From Siphonodentalium dalli (lineage: Eukaryota > Mollusca > Scaphopoda > Gadilida > Siphonodentaliidae): DNA of 64,000 nucleotides. Every line of letters starts with the position of its first letter. Position 1 is the stretch's first letter. Shown here piece after piece: positions 46,058 to 59,248 of the stretch. A model generated the notes under the pieces. It ran no database searches. It was given only the letters and a program-made list of their open reading frames with translations, and was not told where the DNA came from. The stretch lies in NCBI GenBank assembly GCA_032622095.1, contig CP136067.1, positions 62,136,893 to 62,200,892 on the forward strand. Reading direction: 5' to 3'. Position numbers and translations under genes: made by a program.

Positions 46058-46870
46058 AGAGGCCGATCACGATCGGCAGATGTTTAACCCATCCCTTGGC
46101 GATAGTAAATTACTATGATCGGAATCATAATTAGAGTTATGATGTTGAATTATAGAGTATACTGTTATGTACTATTATAGACAAATGTACATAACACAAG
46201 TATTGGAAATTATGGGTCACTCTCATATATAAGAGAATGCCCTGGCACAGGATATGTAATGCTGCACCAGCGCAGTCATGGATTAAATGTGAAAAGGTGA
46301 CCCGGACATGGAATACTTAATAGAGTCCAATTTAAGTTTACTATGATAATATATCAAATTATACCAACAACACAGCCACCAAGATAAGCCACATCACTGC
46401 TGACATATTAATATCAATTATATGGCAGAGCTGTCAACTAACCACTGTCATTGTTTATGCTGACCCTTGCCATCTCTGTTTAAAAAATAAGCCTATATCA
46501 TTTATAATGACCTCAACTTAAACTTAAATTTTTTTTTTTTAAATTGAGCAAGGATTTCAATCCAAATTAAATACAATTTTTTTTTTTGCGTGTGTTTTGT
46601 TTAGAGTGACTATTTAAAAAAAAGGGGCCATAACTCAGTTAAAACTAATTAGATCAAACCCATATTCGAACTTGATCTGTCTTTTGGGCTGAGATATTCA
46701 TATACAAAATTTGGTTCCGATCAGATAGAAAATGTTTGAGTTATTGCACCATTAATAAAGTGTCTACGGACAGATGGCTAGACAGACAGACAGACGGACG
46801 GAGGAATGACTAGTGGTCAATCCGGACGTCGAAACTATGTTTACCATACTATGGTATGGGTAAACATAAA
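46058..46870 (+). repeat. Repeat U, copy 1
   Basis: It begins with the palindrome GCCGATCACGATCGGC and ends with the hairpin TTTACCATACTATGGTATGG...GTAAAC. Between these it shares nearly all its text with 61427-62425 (GGCGATAGTAAATTACT, ATCAATTATATGGCAGAGC, TGTCTTTTGGGCTGAGA). It contains TAATGCTGCACCAGCGCAGT and TATAAGAGAATGC, also found in the MITE at 25947-26197. Confidence 0.85.
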
Positions 46871-49350
46871 AATGATAAAGTAACCCACAACTAACACACT
46901 ACTTTTCAGCTGAAAATCTATTTTTAGTTTTTTACTTTTACTTTATTTTTACTTTCAACACAAATCAGCCAGTAATTAATAACAACCCTTTTGCATTACA
47001 TTCACTGCATTTACTTTCACAACACTGTTCTGTGTATCCGGAATAGTTATCAAATAAATAAAATAAATGTAATGTTGAAATTCTGACATCAGAAAAGTTG
47101 AAGTGAACATTGTTTAATACCAAAATAAACCTCCACAATTACAGAATTTACAGGGCAGCTCAGCGCATGCGCTAATACAGACCATACTTGATTATCGCTG
47201 ATCTCCAGAAGTTCCGGAATATGCCGATCGTTGCAGATGGTTGTCCTCCAATAAATCAATTCATGATCTTGGCTGGCGTTTGGGACGGACAATTATTGTC
47301 TGAAACTTCTGGGGTGCAAAATTAAACGTTTAACTTGTGGGCTTAATTCGTCCAAATTAAAAGTATGGATCATGAAAAAATACAGGATGCACCTCACAAG
47401 TAGCATATGTACGTGTCAACTCCATTCGAGCGGACAGGTGGACGGACATATCAACAGACGGACGGACAGACAGACTGATTACATAATACAAACTTTTTTT
47501 TCAAAAGGGCGTATACAAATTGTTTGGCTCAATTTTATTCTTAGCAATTCGGTGTTTGCTATTCTTATTCTGCACGATTCAAGGTCGAATAAATAGGGAA
47601 TTAGAGGCCACTCAGAAGATCCATATGGTGTTTTGGATCAATAAGATGAAAACGCAGCTGTATGTATCATCTGGAAGGATTTAGTTATGCAATGGCTGGC
47701 GGTGGCCATGTGAAATCAAGATGGTTGTTGGAGGCCACATTTTGACGAATTTTGCAAAAATTTGATGGCTCCCACAGAGGTCACTCCAATTAAAGATCAA
47801 CATTGGACTGTATGGTGGGCTGATAGAAATTGTTCACAGATGCACACACGGACAGATGATGGATGCAAACCCACAATAGCTCAAACTTCGTCTATTTGAG
47901 CTAAAATTGGTTATTTCTTTGAAGGGTTAACTCCCATAGTTCCGTTGACTTTTGACAGGACATCCATTTTTTATTAATCTGGATCTGTCGCCCACATTCC
48001 ATACTAAATATATGCAGAATAATTTAATACTATCACAACATTCTTTGGGAGTAGTAAAGTCATATGACTCCACACCTATTTGACATGATGGCCCATTTCA
48101 ACAAAGCACCAAATATGACTCATTTTGGTCTTCTGGGGAAGATCTTTAAATAATTAATGGATGACGGAGGGATGGACGAGCAATGATGACTAGCTCCACC
48201 TAAGATATTGTCTCTGGTGAGCTAACAATCTTAATGTATTAAGGTACAACCAAAACAGCTAAATATTTCCTCGAGGGATATGTTTGCCAAGTTTAAAATA
48301 GAATGGGGAACATATCAAAAACAGAAAACACGACAAATACATTATATGTAGTAAAATAACACCACAGTGAGAAAATTACTAAACCATCGAAAAAGCCTTT
48401 CACTTTTCTCTACTTTTTAAACCATAAAATAGATGGATTTTTAGAATTGGGGCTCCGAAATTTTATAATCTCTCAATTTTGGAAGCACATGAACTAAAAA
48501 AATTCTCAACAAATCTGGGAAAGGTTTCCTGTTCTGAAATGTGGATTGTAAAATTTACAAAAAAGGTAAAAATGGAAGGACTTGTGAAATAAGAGTTTTT
48601 TTAATGATCAACCTTAAAAGCCATAGAGTATTTTACCAAATTTTCACAAATATATTTCACAAAAGTCAACAATTTCCCCTTTCTTGATTCATTTGTATTC
48701 TTAGTATGTGGTTTATAATTGGTTAATGTACTTATTCCTAAAAAGAAACACTGTGTTGCAATTAGTTTGAGGCAAAACCATAAATGCACTGGACTATATG
48801 TGATGCTTATTAACTTATTATATTTTCTTTCATACATTTTTCATTTTGTGATGGAATACACAAATTTTCCAATACCCATCAATTTTGATGATCAATCCCC
48901 TATTTAACTATAATGAGCAAATAATTAAAATTCACAACTCTTTCTTGATCTCCACATGGAGCAATGACTAAACCATTTTTGGATTCCATATCCTGCTTGA
49001 CAACAATGACTGTACAGGGGCCGTGGGGAGACTTCTAAAAACAATGATTCTCATTGACCTCAATTTATTTTTAAATTCTCTTTATAATATTGTACCAATA
49101 GAGTTATTATTTCCAACCAATTGAGTTGTTTCTGATTATAATGATGAAAACAATTGTGAAAGTGTGCATCTTTGTAACAACATAGTTCCCACACTAAAGA
49201 TAATGTTGGACGAGTTGTAAGATAAATTTGTTATGACCACTCAATCTGCAGGGACCCCCGACAATGATTTCAAAATTCGCTGCATTCTCTTGTTTGGCAA
49301 TCAGAAAACAATGGTGGCTTCGAAACCAACACAGTTGTTATAACCTATAT
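46871..49350. other. Diverged repeats, no gene
   Basis: Contains mollusc-type repeat phrases with GGACGGACAGACAGAC (47458) and TCACAGATGCACACACGGAC (47834). An unrecognised minus-strand ORF (47089-47292) and several AT-rich ORFs are not supported as genes. Confidence 0.45.
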
Positions 49351-49352
49351 TT

Positions 49353-50159
49353 ATAACAAGACAATCAAAGACTGTTGAGACACTCACCAGATTATAAAGA
49401 CTGAGAAGACTGGGAATTTGAAGTTTATTGCGGTCTATACAACTCAAAACTACACTAAACATGCCATTAACTTCTTGTTTACTCGTTACACATACCAAAC
49501 TGAAAATTTCATTCAAACTGTATATTCTTTTATCACATAATTAGCCCCTAAACCTGGCCTCATATTTTTTAGTAAGACACACATGTATTATCGGCATATG
49601 CAGTGACTTAAGAGCTTAGTGCAATGATATCGATGTCAATGCCGGAACTTTATTATTATGTTAATTAGAATATAAATATGACATTTGATTTGTATTGCGT
49701 TATTTAGTGTTGACAGTGAGGTAAGCATGGGTGATAACTCCTAAGGGTGGTAGAACAATTTTGTGAACATGAAGAGACACATTTGAAATGAAACTATATA
49801 TTTTCTTGAAGGTTTCTTTACTTCCTCTTTGGTTGTGATAAGGAAATCAGTATTAATTTGTTTTAACCCCAACCGTTTCGAGATAATTTTTCCTATATTT
49901 GATAAAATGGATCTCAAATTCATTGCAATTCTATGCAAAATTTATTAATCTCGTCCACTAAATTTCATATACAATTGTGACTCATTAGAGATACTCTAAT
50001 CTTTGAAGCTGTCATGATCTGAGCACTACTGTTCAAGTTGTGACAGGACAGGTGCAAAACAGTATAACCCACTTTTTCCCCCACCACTTTTTTACCCACC
50101 CCCCTTTTAAAAATATAATAAGAACAAAATGAATATATTTTCCATGTTCCTCTTTGTGG
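49353..50159. repeat. Partial copy of a repeat also seen at 50160-50310
   Basis: AACAAGACAATCAAAGACTG and ACTCACCAGATTATAAAGAC at 49355-49410 recur in the same orientation at 50169-50220 and inverted at 61245-61295. The rest is anonymous. Confidence 0.5.
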
Positions 50160-53085
50160 TGATGCATTTAACAAGACAGTCAAAGACTGTGGGGTCGCTC
50201 ACCAGACTGCAAAGACTGGTAAGACTGGGACTTTGGAGACCATAACAGTTAGAACTTTTCATAATCACTTTAAAAGAAGTAGATCTAAACAGGATATGTG
50301 GATAGAGAGGCTTCATGTATGTAGATCGGCGAATATCTACTTTTAAATTACCAACTGTACGCTACTGATCGCCACCCCTCCTCCAGCTCATGTCCCTTCC
50401 CGACCAGGCTCCAGACTCCCAAGTCTTAGATTGGAATTTCACAACCGACATCTCAAACTTTCTCAATTGTTGGAAATTTCCAATCTCACAAGCACCTTTT
50501 TATAAAACTATTTAGACATGTTTGAAGCCCAATTATCCATGGACCCAAAAACACCATATATGTATGTCAGATTAATCAGTCAGGTAGTTCCAAGGTAGAT
50601 GATTTAATGAATTTTGTATTTTAATAGACACAAAAGTGTTAAGTCCCCATAGCCCCGTCATTTCTTAACAGGTTGCCTCATGTTAATAAATCTGAATCTC
50701 AGTCACTAAAGGATCCCCCATACTATATGTAAGCTAAATAGTCCAACCTCTCTTGAGAAGACATTTTAAGTATTACTATAGAGACATACAGTTATCTCTC
50801 TGGTCCCACCCTATTTTATAATCTGGTGACCCCATATGAATAAATTTGAAACCCCATTTAAAACAAGTGACTCCATTTGAACAAATATGAACTCCAGTCA
50901 CCCAAGGACCCTTCATACCAAATATGAGGCCATTCAACCTGATGGTAGATGAGAAGAAGTCGTTTTTAAGAATTACTACGAAGGGCAAGAGTTATGGCCC
51001 TGGCTTCACAACCATTTGAAAGAGTGACCTCATTTGAACAAATCGGAATGTGAGTCACCTAGGGAAAATGCACACCAAATATGAACCCATTCAGTCTTAT
51101 GATCTAGAGCAGATGTTCACAGAATTGTTGACAGATTGATGGACGGACAGACAGATGAACAGGTGACAGATGAGAAGTGATGACTATAGCTTCGTCTTAG
51201 GTGAGCTCAAAAATTACATTTCATTGAACAAATCTGTAAATCAACTCCCTGCAAGAATATGACATTATCTTATTATACCAGTAGCGTACAGCATGGATAC
51301 AGGAAGTGTGGGAGGGGCAGAGCTAAATCTCTTACCTCTGCCCCTATTTGAACAAACATGATCCCCATCTCTGATATCTATTCATCTTATAATTTTAAAC
51401 ATTCGCTTTTAAGAGTTGAAGTTAATTGATTTTCCAAAAAGGACCCCATTGGAACGGATCTAAACATGTCACTCAAGGACCATGCATACACAAATATAAG
51501 CTAAATAGACTTGATGGTTCTTGAGAATTACTATGGAGGGAAAACGTTATGGCCCTGGCATCCCTCCTATTTGACCTGATGAACTTATTTGAACAAATCT
51601 GAATGTGAGTCACATACAGGTAGGGAATTCATATAGATCTCGAGAAGAAAACAATTGTTGATGGATGGATGGACAGAACAATGGATGGAAGGATACCCCA
51701 ACAGACCAACAGTTTTGAATTTACTGTGTCTGAGGTCCCAAAAGGGTGAATGTAGTGATGCTATTCTGTAAGGTGGGCTAGCATCACCAAATTTACCATC
51801 TGGGAACCCAATTTTTACTTAGTCCTCAACTGCTATGGGAGACCTAGGGACAGACAGAAGTTCTCCAGCTGAAGTTGGTGACATTACTCACATATGACAG
51901 TATGCGCACCCATTTGACACCTCAATTATGCATTTTAGAATCTGAACAGAAGGGAAAAGACCTGCTAAAAATGTCAATTTGAGACTCTAGATACTTCCAA
52001 GAAGATGAAGCCTATTAAAGCAGAATGAGGTCCTCATAGGGTGTATTTGGCGATGCTAGTCTGTCGTGCAGGGTAGCATAATTAAATTCACCCTCTGGGA
52101 ACCTCATTCTACAAATGCCAGACACACTTAATTCAAGCTCTGAGAAAAGGAATTTAATATGATATTAACGGCTAGTTTATTGTAAACAATGATGGTGCTA
52201 CATTGAAAACTTTAGAAAACAAATGTACAACACTATTAATCTCATTTAAATTATGAATGACATGAATACACTCCCTGGGGACTCTGCCTATAGCTACATA
52301 AGTTCTCTTATCTATCTATCTGGCCATGATTATAAACAACATTTGTCATGTGTATCAGCCTGGCAGTTCAGAGCAGAGTTGGCTTGTAATGGGAATGCAC
52401 AGATATTAAAAGGAATTTACTGAACATTTCTGTACATCTGTCTGTTCATGTTTTCGCCCAAACCCCTGATTTCAACCAAATTTAGTGGGGTGACTAGAGG
52501 TACCTAACCCCCGAAGATGTAATGTCATAAGTTCTTCAAAATTTTAATTAAATGTTCTTTATTTTATTTAAATAAAAAATATTTTATTTAAATAAAAAAT
52601 ATTTTATTTAATAAAACAAAATTATTTATTAAAAATAAAATATATATAATTTTTTTTTGTGGTTAAATTGAGCAATAAGTTAAATCTAAAAAAAACATTC
52701 TTCATATGTATGTCCATAGCCCCACCCACATTTGACCCAATGACCTCATTTGAACAGATCTGAACCACAGTCACCCAAGGTACCCTCATACCAAATATGA
52801 ACCCATTCGGCCCGACAAGTTCAGAAAAGAAGTCGTTTTAAGAATTACTATGTGGAAAAATAGTTATGGTCCTGACATCAAAACTATTTGACTTGGTGAC
52901 CTCATTTGAACAAATCTGAATAAGAGTCACCTAGGGAACATCCACACCCAATATAAACCCAATCAGTCTGGTGGTTTCAGAGGAGAAGATGTTTAAAGAA
53001 TTATTGACGGACGGATGGACGGACGACGGACGAGGAGTGATGACTATAGCTCCACCGGAGACTTCGTCTCAGGTGAGCTAAAAAC
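50160..53085 (+). repeat. AGCTCACC-type mollusc repeat, inverted partner of 57948-61300
   Basis: The whole stretch matches the reverse complement of 57948-61300, ending with ACTTCGTCTCAGGTGAGCTA at 53063-53082. It is built of diverged units with TTTGAACAAATCTGAA, GAACCCATTC and AAGAATTACTATG phrases, plus a hairpin-type AGAATGAGGTCC segment near 52020-52130. An A/T-rich tandem (ATTTTATTTAAATAAAAAAT) lies at 52565-52620. No coding potential. Confidence 0.85.
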
Positions 53086-53330
53086 CTTTTTGTTCTTTCA
53101 CATATAGCCAACTGTGAGTGCCGGGTGTCCATTTAGACCATGTCAATGGATAGCATGTTCCCTAAACAAAGGGTTGATCAGCATGGCACCGCTGATAATT
53201 CCTGGATGTTATCAACAGGATTGATATAAACCTCGTTACATAGATGAAAATTTAAGGGTTAAGAGCCTATATATACATACGATAATAAAATCTAACTGAT
53301 AATGTGTCAAAACTATGATAATATAAAGTT

Positions 53331-53447
53331 ATTATATAATATTGTGTACAGTATGTGTTTTTCTTGTATGAGTCCAAGTTGTGGTGAAAAGTCATACAAC
53401 CTGGATGAGTACAAGAAAAACTCATACTGTGCACAACATTGTATAAT
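53331..53447. other. Long hairpin, ~52-bp arms
   Basis: Arms 53331-53382 and 53396-53447 pair over most of their length (ACAGTATGTGTTTTTCTTGT against ACAAGAAAAACTCATACTGT) around a 13-base loop. Many of the mismatches are transitions, some giving G-U pairs in a transcript of one strand. ORFs on both strands here are shadows of the palindrome. Confidence 0.8.
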
Positions 53448-53833
53448 GACATTTTTGTTATCCATCTGTATGTTTATCCAAATTTTGGGAATAAAACTTT
53501 TGTGGTTATTTTTGTTATTTGTCGGCACTTAATAGTTCTCTATAAAAGCCTGTATTTTGATCATCAGAAAGCATGATTTGGATCAGTAAACACGGAAAAT
53601 AAAAAAAAACTCAATGCGGAAGTAAAACGTCTGCTAAATCCACCAGTGTTGCATGCGCATCACAATTTCACCGATTCATTTTGCAATAGAGTTAATTCGT
53701 GACGTCACAGAGTCCCGATAAAAAAGTCATATTGCACACTTGGGAGTCCAATATGACAATAGGGAGTCCAATATGACTTTTTCCCGGATTATCACGTGGC
53801 AGCTTTTGCCCAATCAGAAATAGTGTTAGTTAA

Positions 53834-54464
53834 AGGGGTACTGTACGCCATTTTCATTAAATTTCCGGTGACAACAACGATCTAATATCGATAATATATA
53901 GAAACATAAGTAATTTGAGTCGAAGATGTATTCTGTAAACGCTCAGGTTAATAGGCTATCTTAAAATTTAATAATTTAAAAGTTAATAATTTGATATAAA
54001 TTGAATTTATGACTGGAGCCATAAAATGGCGTCAATTAAATTACGAATTACCGTAATCAAAAATAGTAATTGAGGGATACTGGATTTTTAAACCGATCGC
54101 ACACACGATTGCTTAAAATATTATGATGATACGGGGAGAACACTCAAGCCACTCACTGACTAGCGACGATACAATAACTTAAATGATTATATGGGACTAG
54201 TATGCATATAATATAACTTTTATTTGATTCATTTGGTTGAAAACTTTACAAAAATTACTCGACAACGACAATTTGTATTTTTGCATTCCGGTAAATTTGT
54301 CATACGTAACATGACTTCGTACTCAACAGACTTTCAAATAATGGAAAAATTGTTACCTTATTCTCCGACTCGGAGACTATAGAAACCAATGGAAAAATTG
54401 TTACCTTATTCTCCGACTCGGAGACTATAGAAACCAACAACAACATTTGGCGTACAGTACCCCT
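53834..54464. mobile_element. TTAA-flanked foldback element, family B, copy 2
   Basis: Ends AGGGGTACTGTACGCCA and TGGCGTACAGTACCCCT are exact inverted repeats flanked by TTAA at 53830-53833 and 54465-54468. It is the inverted relative of 17276-17831. A 48-bp segment (ATGGAAAAATTGTTACC...) is duplicated exactly at 54340-54387 and 54388-54435. 631 bp, non-coding. Confidence 0.88.
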
Positions 54465-54543
54465 TTAAGGGATGGATAATAATATATAGTATTGGTACCA
54501 AACTGGAATTCAACTGCATGAATACCTACTATGGAATACTGTT

Positions 54544-54999
54544 AGGGCCAACCTAAATGGGGCAGGGAATATGGGATCGAGCAAACCACCGAAAGCGACA
54601 AAATATCAGTTGCGCACACAGGTCACCCTGCGAGGGAACTGCGGAAATCATCAAAATCAAAGAAAATCTTGATTCATTATTTCGCTTTCGGGGGTTATGT
54701 CATTAGATTTTCTCGCCTCGACGAAAGCGAAATAATCAAACTAGATTTCGTGGCGAGGGAATCGCTTAAATGCGAAATAATAAACAAAATCTTGTTTAAT
54801 TATTGCACTTCCGCGGGCCGAAGAAATCAAACGGCAGAACTACTCGAAGCCAGATAATAAAATGAGATTTTGTTTCTTTATGGCACTTTAACCGGTTTGC
54901 TCGCATGGAAATATGTGTGCACATCTGCACATTTTGTCACTTTTGGCAATTTCTCGCTTGGCGGGTAAAATGTTCCCCGCCCCATTCTTGGTTGGCCCT
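54544..54999. mobile_element. MITE-like element with AGGGCCAACC ends
   Basis: AGGGCCAACCTAAATGGGGC at the left faces GCCCCATTCTTGGTTGGCCCT at the right, with GGGAA/TTCCC continuing inward. Inside, GAAAGCGAAATAATCAAA-like motifs recur in both orientations. ORF 54669-54857 is a translation of these motifs. 456 bp; no clear target duplication. Confidence 0.75.
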
Positions 55000-55079
55000 C
55001 ACAGTTCAATGTTTCCATAAATATATCAACAAAGGACTTTTCACACATCAATCAGTCTGGTGAATCCCAAGGGTCAGTT

Positions 55080-55870
55080 TTAGGAATTTAAGTGAATTCA
55101 TTGAAAGTAAAAGTGTTAAATCTGTATCTCGGCTGGCTGGAGTACACTGAACCATTAATATAAATAAAAGGTCGTCGACCATGTGTCCCCGAAAAGGTGG
55201 GTTTTTTAGTATAAAGGATATCTTTTATTTTAAACTCAAAAATCACTGGACTGTGACCAAATTCAAATATTTCCTTTGTCTTCTGGAATTTGAACCACGT
55301 ACCAAATATCAAAAGATTAAGTTGAATTTAAAAACAATCCCATAACTGAAAGTTAAGTTGTCATCCGGAAGTCGACAAGGACCAGAACTCCAGCAAAAAT
55401 TGGCGGACTGAACCCATATTTGAACTTGACCTGTATAAGGAGCTGATAACCTCACATACCAAATTTGGTTGAGATCCAATCACAAACTAAAGTTATCATC
55501 TGGAAACATCAGAACGACACAATTCTAAGTCGATAAGGGGCCACAATGCTTGCAAAAATGTGAAGACCGAACCCATATTCAAACTTTGCCTGTGTTTTGA
55601 GATGATATACTCACATACCAAATTTGGTTTCGATCAGATAGACCAAATTAAAGTTCTCATCCAGAAACTTTCCTCACAGATGGATAATCAGATTCTAAGT
55701 CGAAATGGGGCCATAACTCCGGCAAAAATGGGCAAACATAAACCATATTTGAACTTGACCTGTGTTTTGAGCTGATAAAATTACACTCACATACAAAATT
55801 TGCTTTGGATCCGATAGCCCAAAATAAAGTTCTCATCCGGAAACTTTCCACTTTGAAACCGGCTATTTTA
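55080..55870 (+). repeat. Tandem mollusc-type units, ~160-170 bp
   Basis: GAACCCATATTTGAACTTGAC or a variant recurs near 55410, 55567 and 55740, each followed by CTCACATACCAAATTTGGTT and AAAGTTCTCATCCGGAAAC. ORFs are repeat translations. Confidence 0.75.
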
Positions 55871-56539
55871 ATAGTTCCATAATAAAATAATTGAGCAGAG
55901 CTGTAAAACTAATCAATGGTTTTGTTTATGCTGGAGCTTGGGATCTCTAATGTGTTTATAATGACCTCAGAACTCGACCACAGAGTGATATACTCAGCAA
56001 TGCATTGCAGCAAAGATATTCTAGTATAGAATATATAGGATATTCTGGTAATAGCATTGCTATAACAAAACATTTTTTCATAATTTAGATACCATAGCTT
56101 TCTTTATCTGCCAGTTGCACATTGGCACATAAAGTGACATCAGACCGTCATATTTATAGCCATATTAATAGCGACATCGTCCAATGACATGGAATGGTAT
56201 TGGTGAATTGGGTTAATCTTCCTCCAAACAAATTGTCCAGAATAAAACAAGAGTCTTACATATGAAGGATGTGTCATAACAAACTTATGCATGAAATATA
56301 AAAAATTATTACAAGAAAAGACAATGGAATTAATGCTGCAAAATAGATCCTACAAACATTTCAAATGAAATTGAGGCAGAAGAGATGGGTTAATAGCTCC
56401 TAGATAGCCCAATGACTCGTGGAACCTCTTAAATGTTTGTGAAAGAGAACTTTTAAATAGATTCTTTGGAGGGGGGAGTGTTAAATTTTATAACCCTCAT
56501 TTTAACAAATCTGAATCCCAACCATAGAAGGACGCTTCA
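55871..56539. other. Anonymous interval with repeat-U-like phrases
   Basis: GAGCAGAGCTGTAAAAC and ATAATGACCTCAGAACTCG resemble the right part of repeat U. No gene. Confidence 0.4.
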
Positions 56540-56690
56540 CACCAAAGAGAGTGGTCGATAAAAGTTTTGACCTAGAACAAATTTGGACTAAGTTGGCTTT
56601 AATTCCATTTTGAAAAGGAATACATCCTCTGCAACATATCCAAAATGGGCTAAAATCCACTTTGAGCAATTTTTTAAACAAGATTTTAAA
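56540..56690 (-). repeat. Inverted copy of the 19905-20045 repeat
   Basis: AAATTTGGACTAAGTTGGCTTT and CATCCTCTGCAACATATCCA match the reverse complement of 19905-20045. Confidence 0.75.
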
Positions 56691-56823
56691 AATGCCAATT
56701 TTCCCGCCTTCGAATGTAGGATATTTCTACAATATCCCTCATTGGCGAGAACCAGAATGTTTTACTCCTCCATCCGATAACGGACTGATATATACCATTT
56801 TGTGTGAAATTCCAAGCCATTGT

Positions 56824-56894
56824 ATGATGAAAGCAACATACTGGATAACCACCTAGATATTCTAGGCTGTTATCCAATATGTTGCTTTCATCAT
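56824..56894. other. 26-bp-arm hairpin
   Basis: ATGATGAAAGCAACATACTG...GATAAC faces its inverted copy with one mismatch around a 19-base spacer. The spacer itself has inverted CCTAGA/TCTAGG, so the structure is nearly a full cruciform. Confidence 0.75.
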
Positions 56895-57401
56895 AACCAA
56901 TCACAATTACATGCGATTGAGAATAAACTCAATTGCATGCAATTACTTGAAAAAAATTAATTACAGTCAATTACAAATTACAATTACCCCATCCCTGCCT
57001 AGAAGTGAAAATATGTATTGGTAATTTACAAGTATGTTGTTAAATATCTATATTTACACACTAAGTGTTGTCATCACTAAATCCAGCATTCTGATTGGTC
57101 GGCGCCCACGTGGCTAGTTGCAGTTATTTCTCGGTGAATGCGCAACGCCTCATAACACCAAGCTAATAACACCATCGATACGTCATTAGGTTTGGAAAGC
57201 CGAACGCGTAATGCTTTGGGCGCATTTTGACTGGCGCAGGATTGACATAATACATCATCGGGTTTCAACATTAAGAGAAATTGTTCCTATTAACGTTCGC
57301 CAAGGGTGCTATAGGGTATTTTGGGCCGATCTTGTCACGATACACTTTTCGATTTAAATATATTTACAAAAGTGGCTTTTTCGCTAAATGTATATAAATA
57401 T

Positions 57402-57494
57402 AAGGATTAACTGTCATGTGGACTATTTTTATGGAGATGTAACGGTGCGGTAAGTGGACATAACTTGTATGTAAAACCCTGACAGTTAATCCTT
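57402..57494. other. Inverted 15-mers AAGGATTAACTGTCA
   Basis: 57402-57416 and 57480-57494 are exact inverted copies. Weaker pairing extends outward another ~17 bp. Likely a small foldback remnant. Confidence 0.6.
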
Positions 57495-57649
57495 ATTTAA
57501 AGTTATACATACCGCGGTATCATTTAAACAGATCCGTCTAAACGATTTATTGGTCACTGCAACATAAGTTAAACCCTATAATTTACATCTTTAAAGTTTG
57601 GGTGTTTTGCTTTAAATGCATCTAACAGTCAAGCCAGAAAGAATCATTT

Positions 57650-57933
57650 CAGGCACGAAGCATACATTGTAATGTTTTGCCACACAGTGCATGGTAGTTT
57701 CATTTGGAATAATGATTATTTATTGACTGTAATGCAGAAACTGAAGTGCACACCCGGAATTTTCAACACTCCGTGATAATAAACCATACATGTATGTCGT
57801 TATGCTGATTATACTGTAAGGAAACACTCATCTCTTCAATAGATTAGCACCCCATCTCACCAGATCGAAGAGATGGTACATCGTACATGTAACTTTAGAC
57901 TAATGTTCTTGTTGCTATCAAACCGGTTTCTTT
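57650..57933 (-). repeat. Dispersed repeat R, left half of split copy
   Basis: Reverse-complement match to 19510 down to about 19207, breaking exactly after AAACCGGTTTCTT. Confidence 0.85.
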
Positions 57934-59248
57934 GGCCACTGTTTTTAGCTCACCTGAGACGAAGTCTCCGGTGGAGCTATAGTCATCACTCCTCGTCCGT
58001 CCGTCCATCCATCCGTCAACAATTATTTGAACATCTTCTCCTCTGAAACCGTAATACCGAATTGATTCATATTTGGTGTGGATGTTCCCTAGGTGACTCT
58101 CATTCAGATTTGTTCAAATGAGGTCACTGGGTCAAATAGTTGCGAAACCAGGACCATAACTCTATTCCTCCATAGTAATTCTTACAACTTCGTGTCTATA
58201 ACCATTGTGCCGATTTAGCTAATATTTGGTATGGAGGGTCCTTGGGTGACTGGTGTTCAGATTTGTTCAAATGAGGTCACCCGGTCAATTAGTTGAGAAA
58301 CCAGGGCCATAACTCATAGTAATTCTTACAATGACTTCTTCTAAAAAAATATTTGGCCGATTTAGCTTATATTTGGTACAGAGATACCTTGGGTGACTGG
58401 GGTTCAGATTTGTTCAAATGGGGTCACTGGGTCAAATAGGTGCAGAGCTAGGGACATAGCTTTAAAAACGAAAAAAATTTTTTTTGCATTTTGACCTTTA
58501 ATTTTTGTTTAGGACACATCACAGTCTCATATTTCTTACCTAGATTTTTCTTAGCATGTTCTTCATCTGTATGGATTTTGGTATTGTTTATTTAACCCCT
58601 TCCACTCTTGTTTTGATATAGAATTCATCCAAGACAGGATTACTCAAACATTTTTCATCTGATCAACACCAAATTTGGTATATGAATTTTTGACACTTAT
58701 ATACAGATCAAGTTAAAATATGTGTTTGATCCGATATATTTTAACAGAGTTATGGCCATAATTCCCCAAAAAATAATAAAAAATTCAGGAACTCCTTGAT
58801 CAATTTAACATACAAAAAAATTATCACCCCCCCCCCCCTCCCCCACATGATCCAGAACCCCAGCATGTCCCCAACCAACATCATTCCACCCTATCTCACC
58901 TCCTAACTCACAGGTAAATAAAGTATTTTTTATTTAAATAAATTAAAAAACATGAACTGACAGACATGACACATGGCAGGGCAGATAGAGAGATAAGAGA
59001 ACTTCTGTATAGGCAGAGTCCCCAGGGAGTGTATTCATGTCATTCATAATTTAAATGAGATTAATGGTCATTAAAATCAGATTAATTTCATTTTCTCCAA
59101 GAGTGTCTGGCATTTGTAGAATGAGGTTCCCAGAGGGTGAATTCATGTTGCTCCACACAACAGGCTAGCATAACCAAATACACCCTCAGAGAACCTTATT
59201 CTGCTTAGGCCTCATCTTCTGGGAAGTATCTAGAGTCTCAAGATCTCA

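Noticed and set aside
47089-47292. 67-aa minus-strand ORF with balanced composition
   Set aside because: No recognised domain, no convincing start codon, lies among dispersed repeats.
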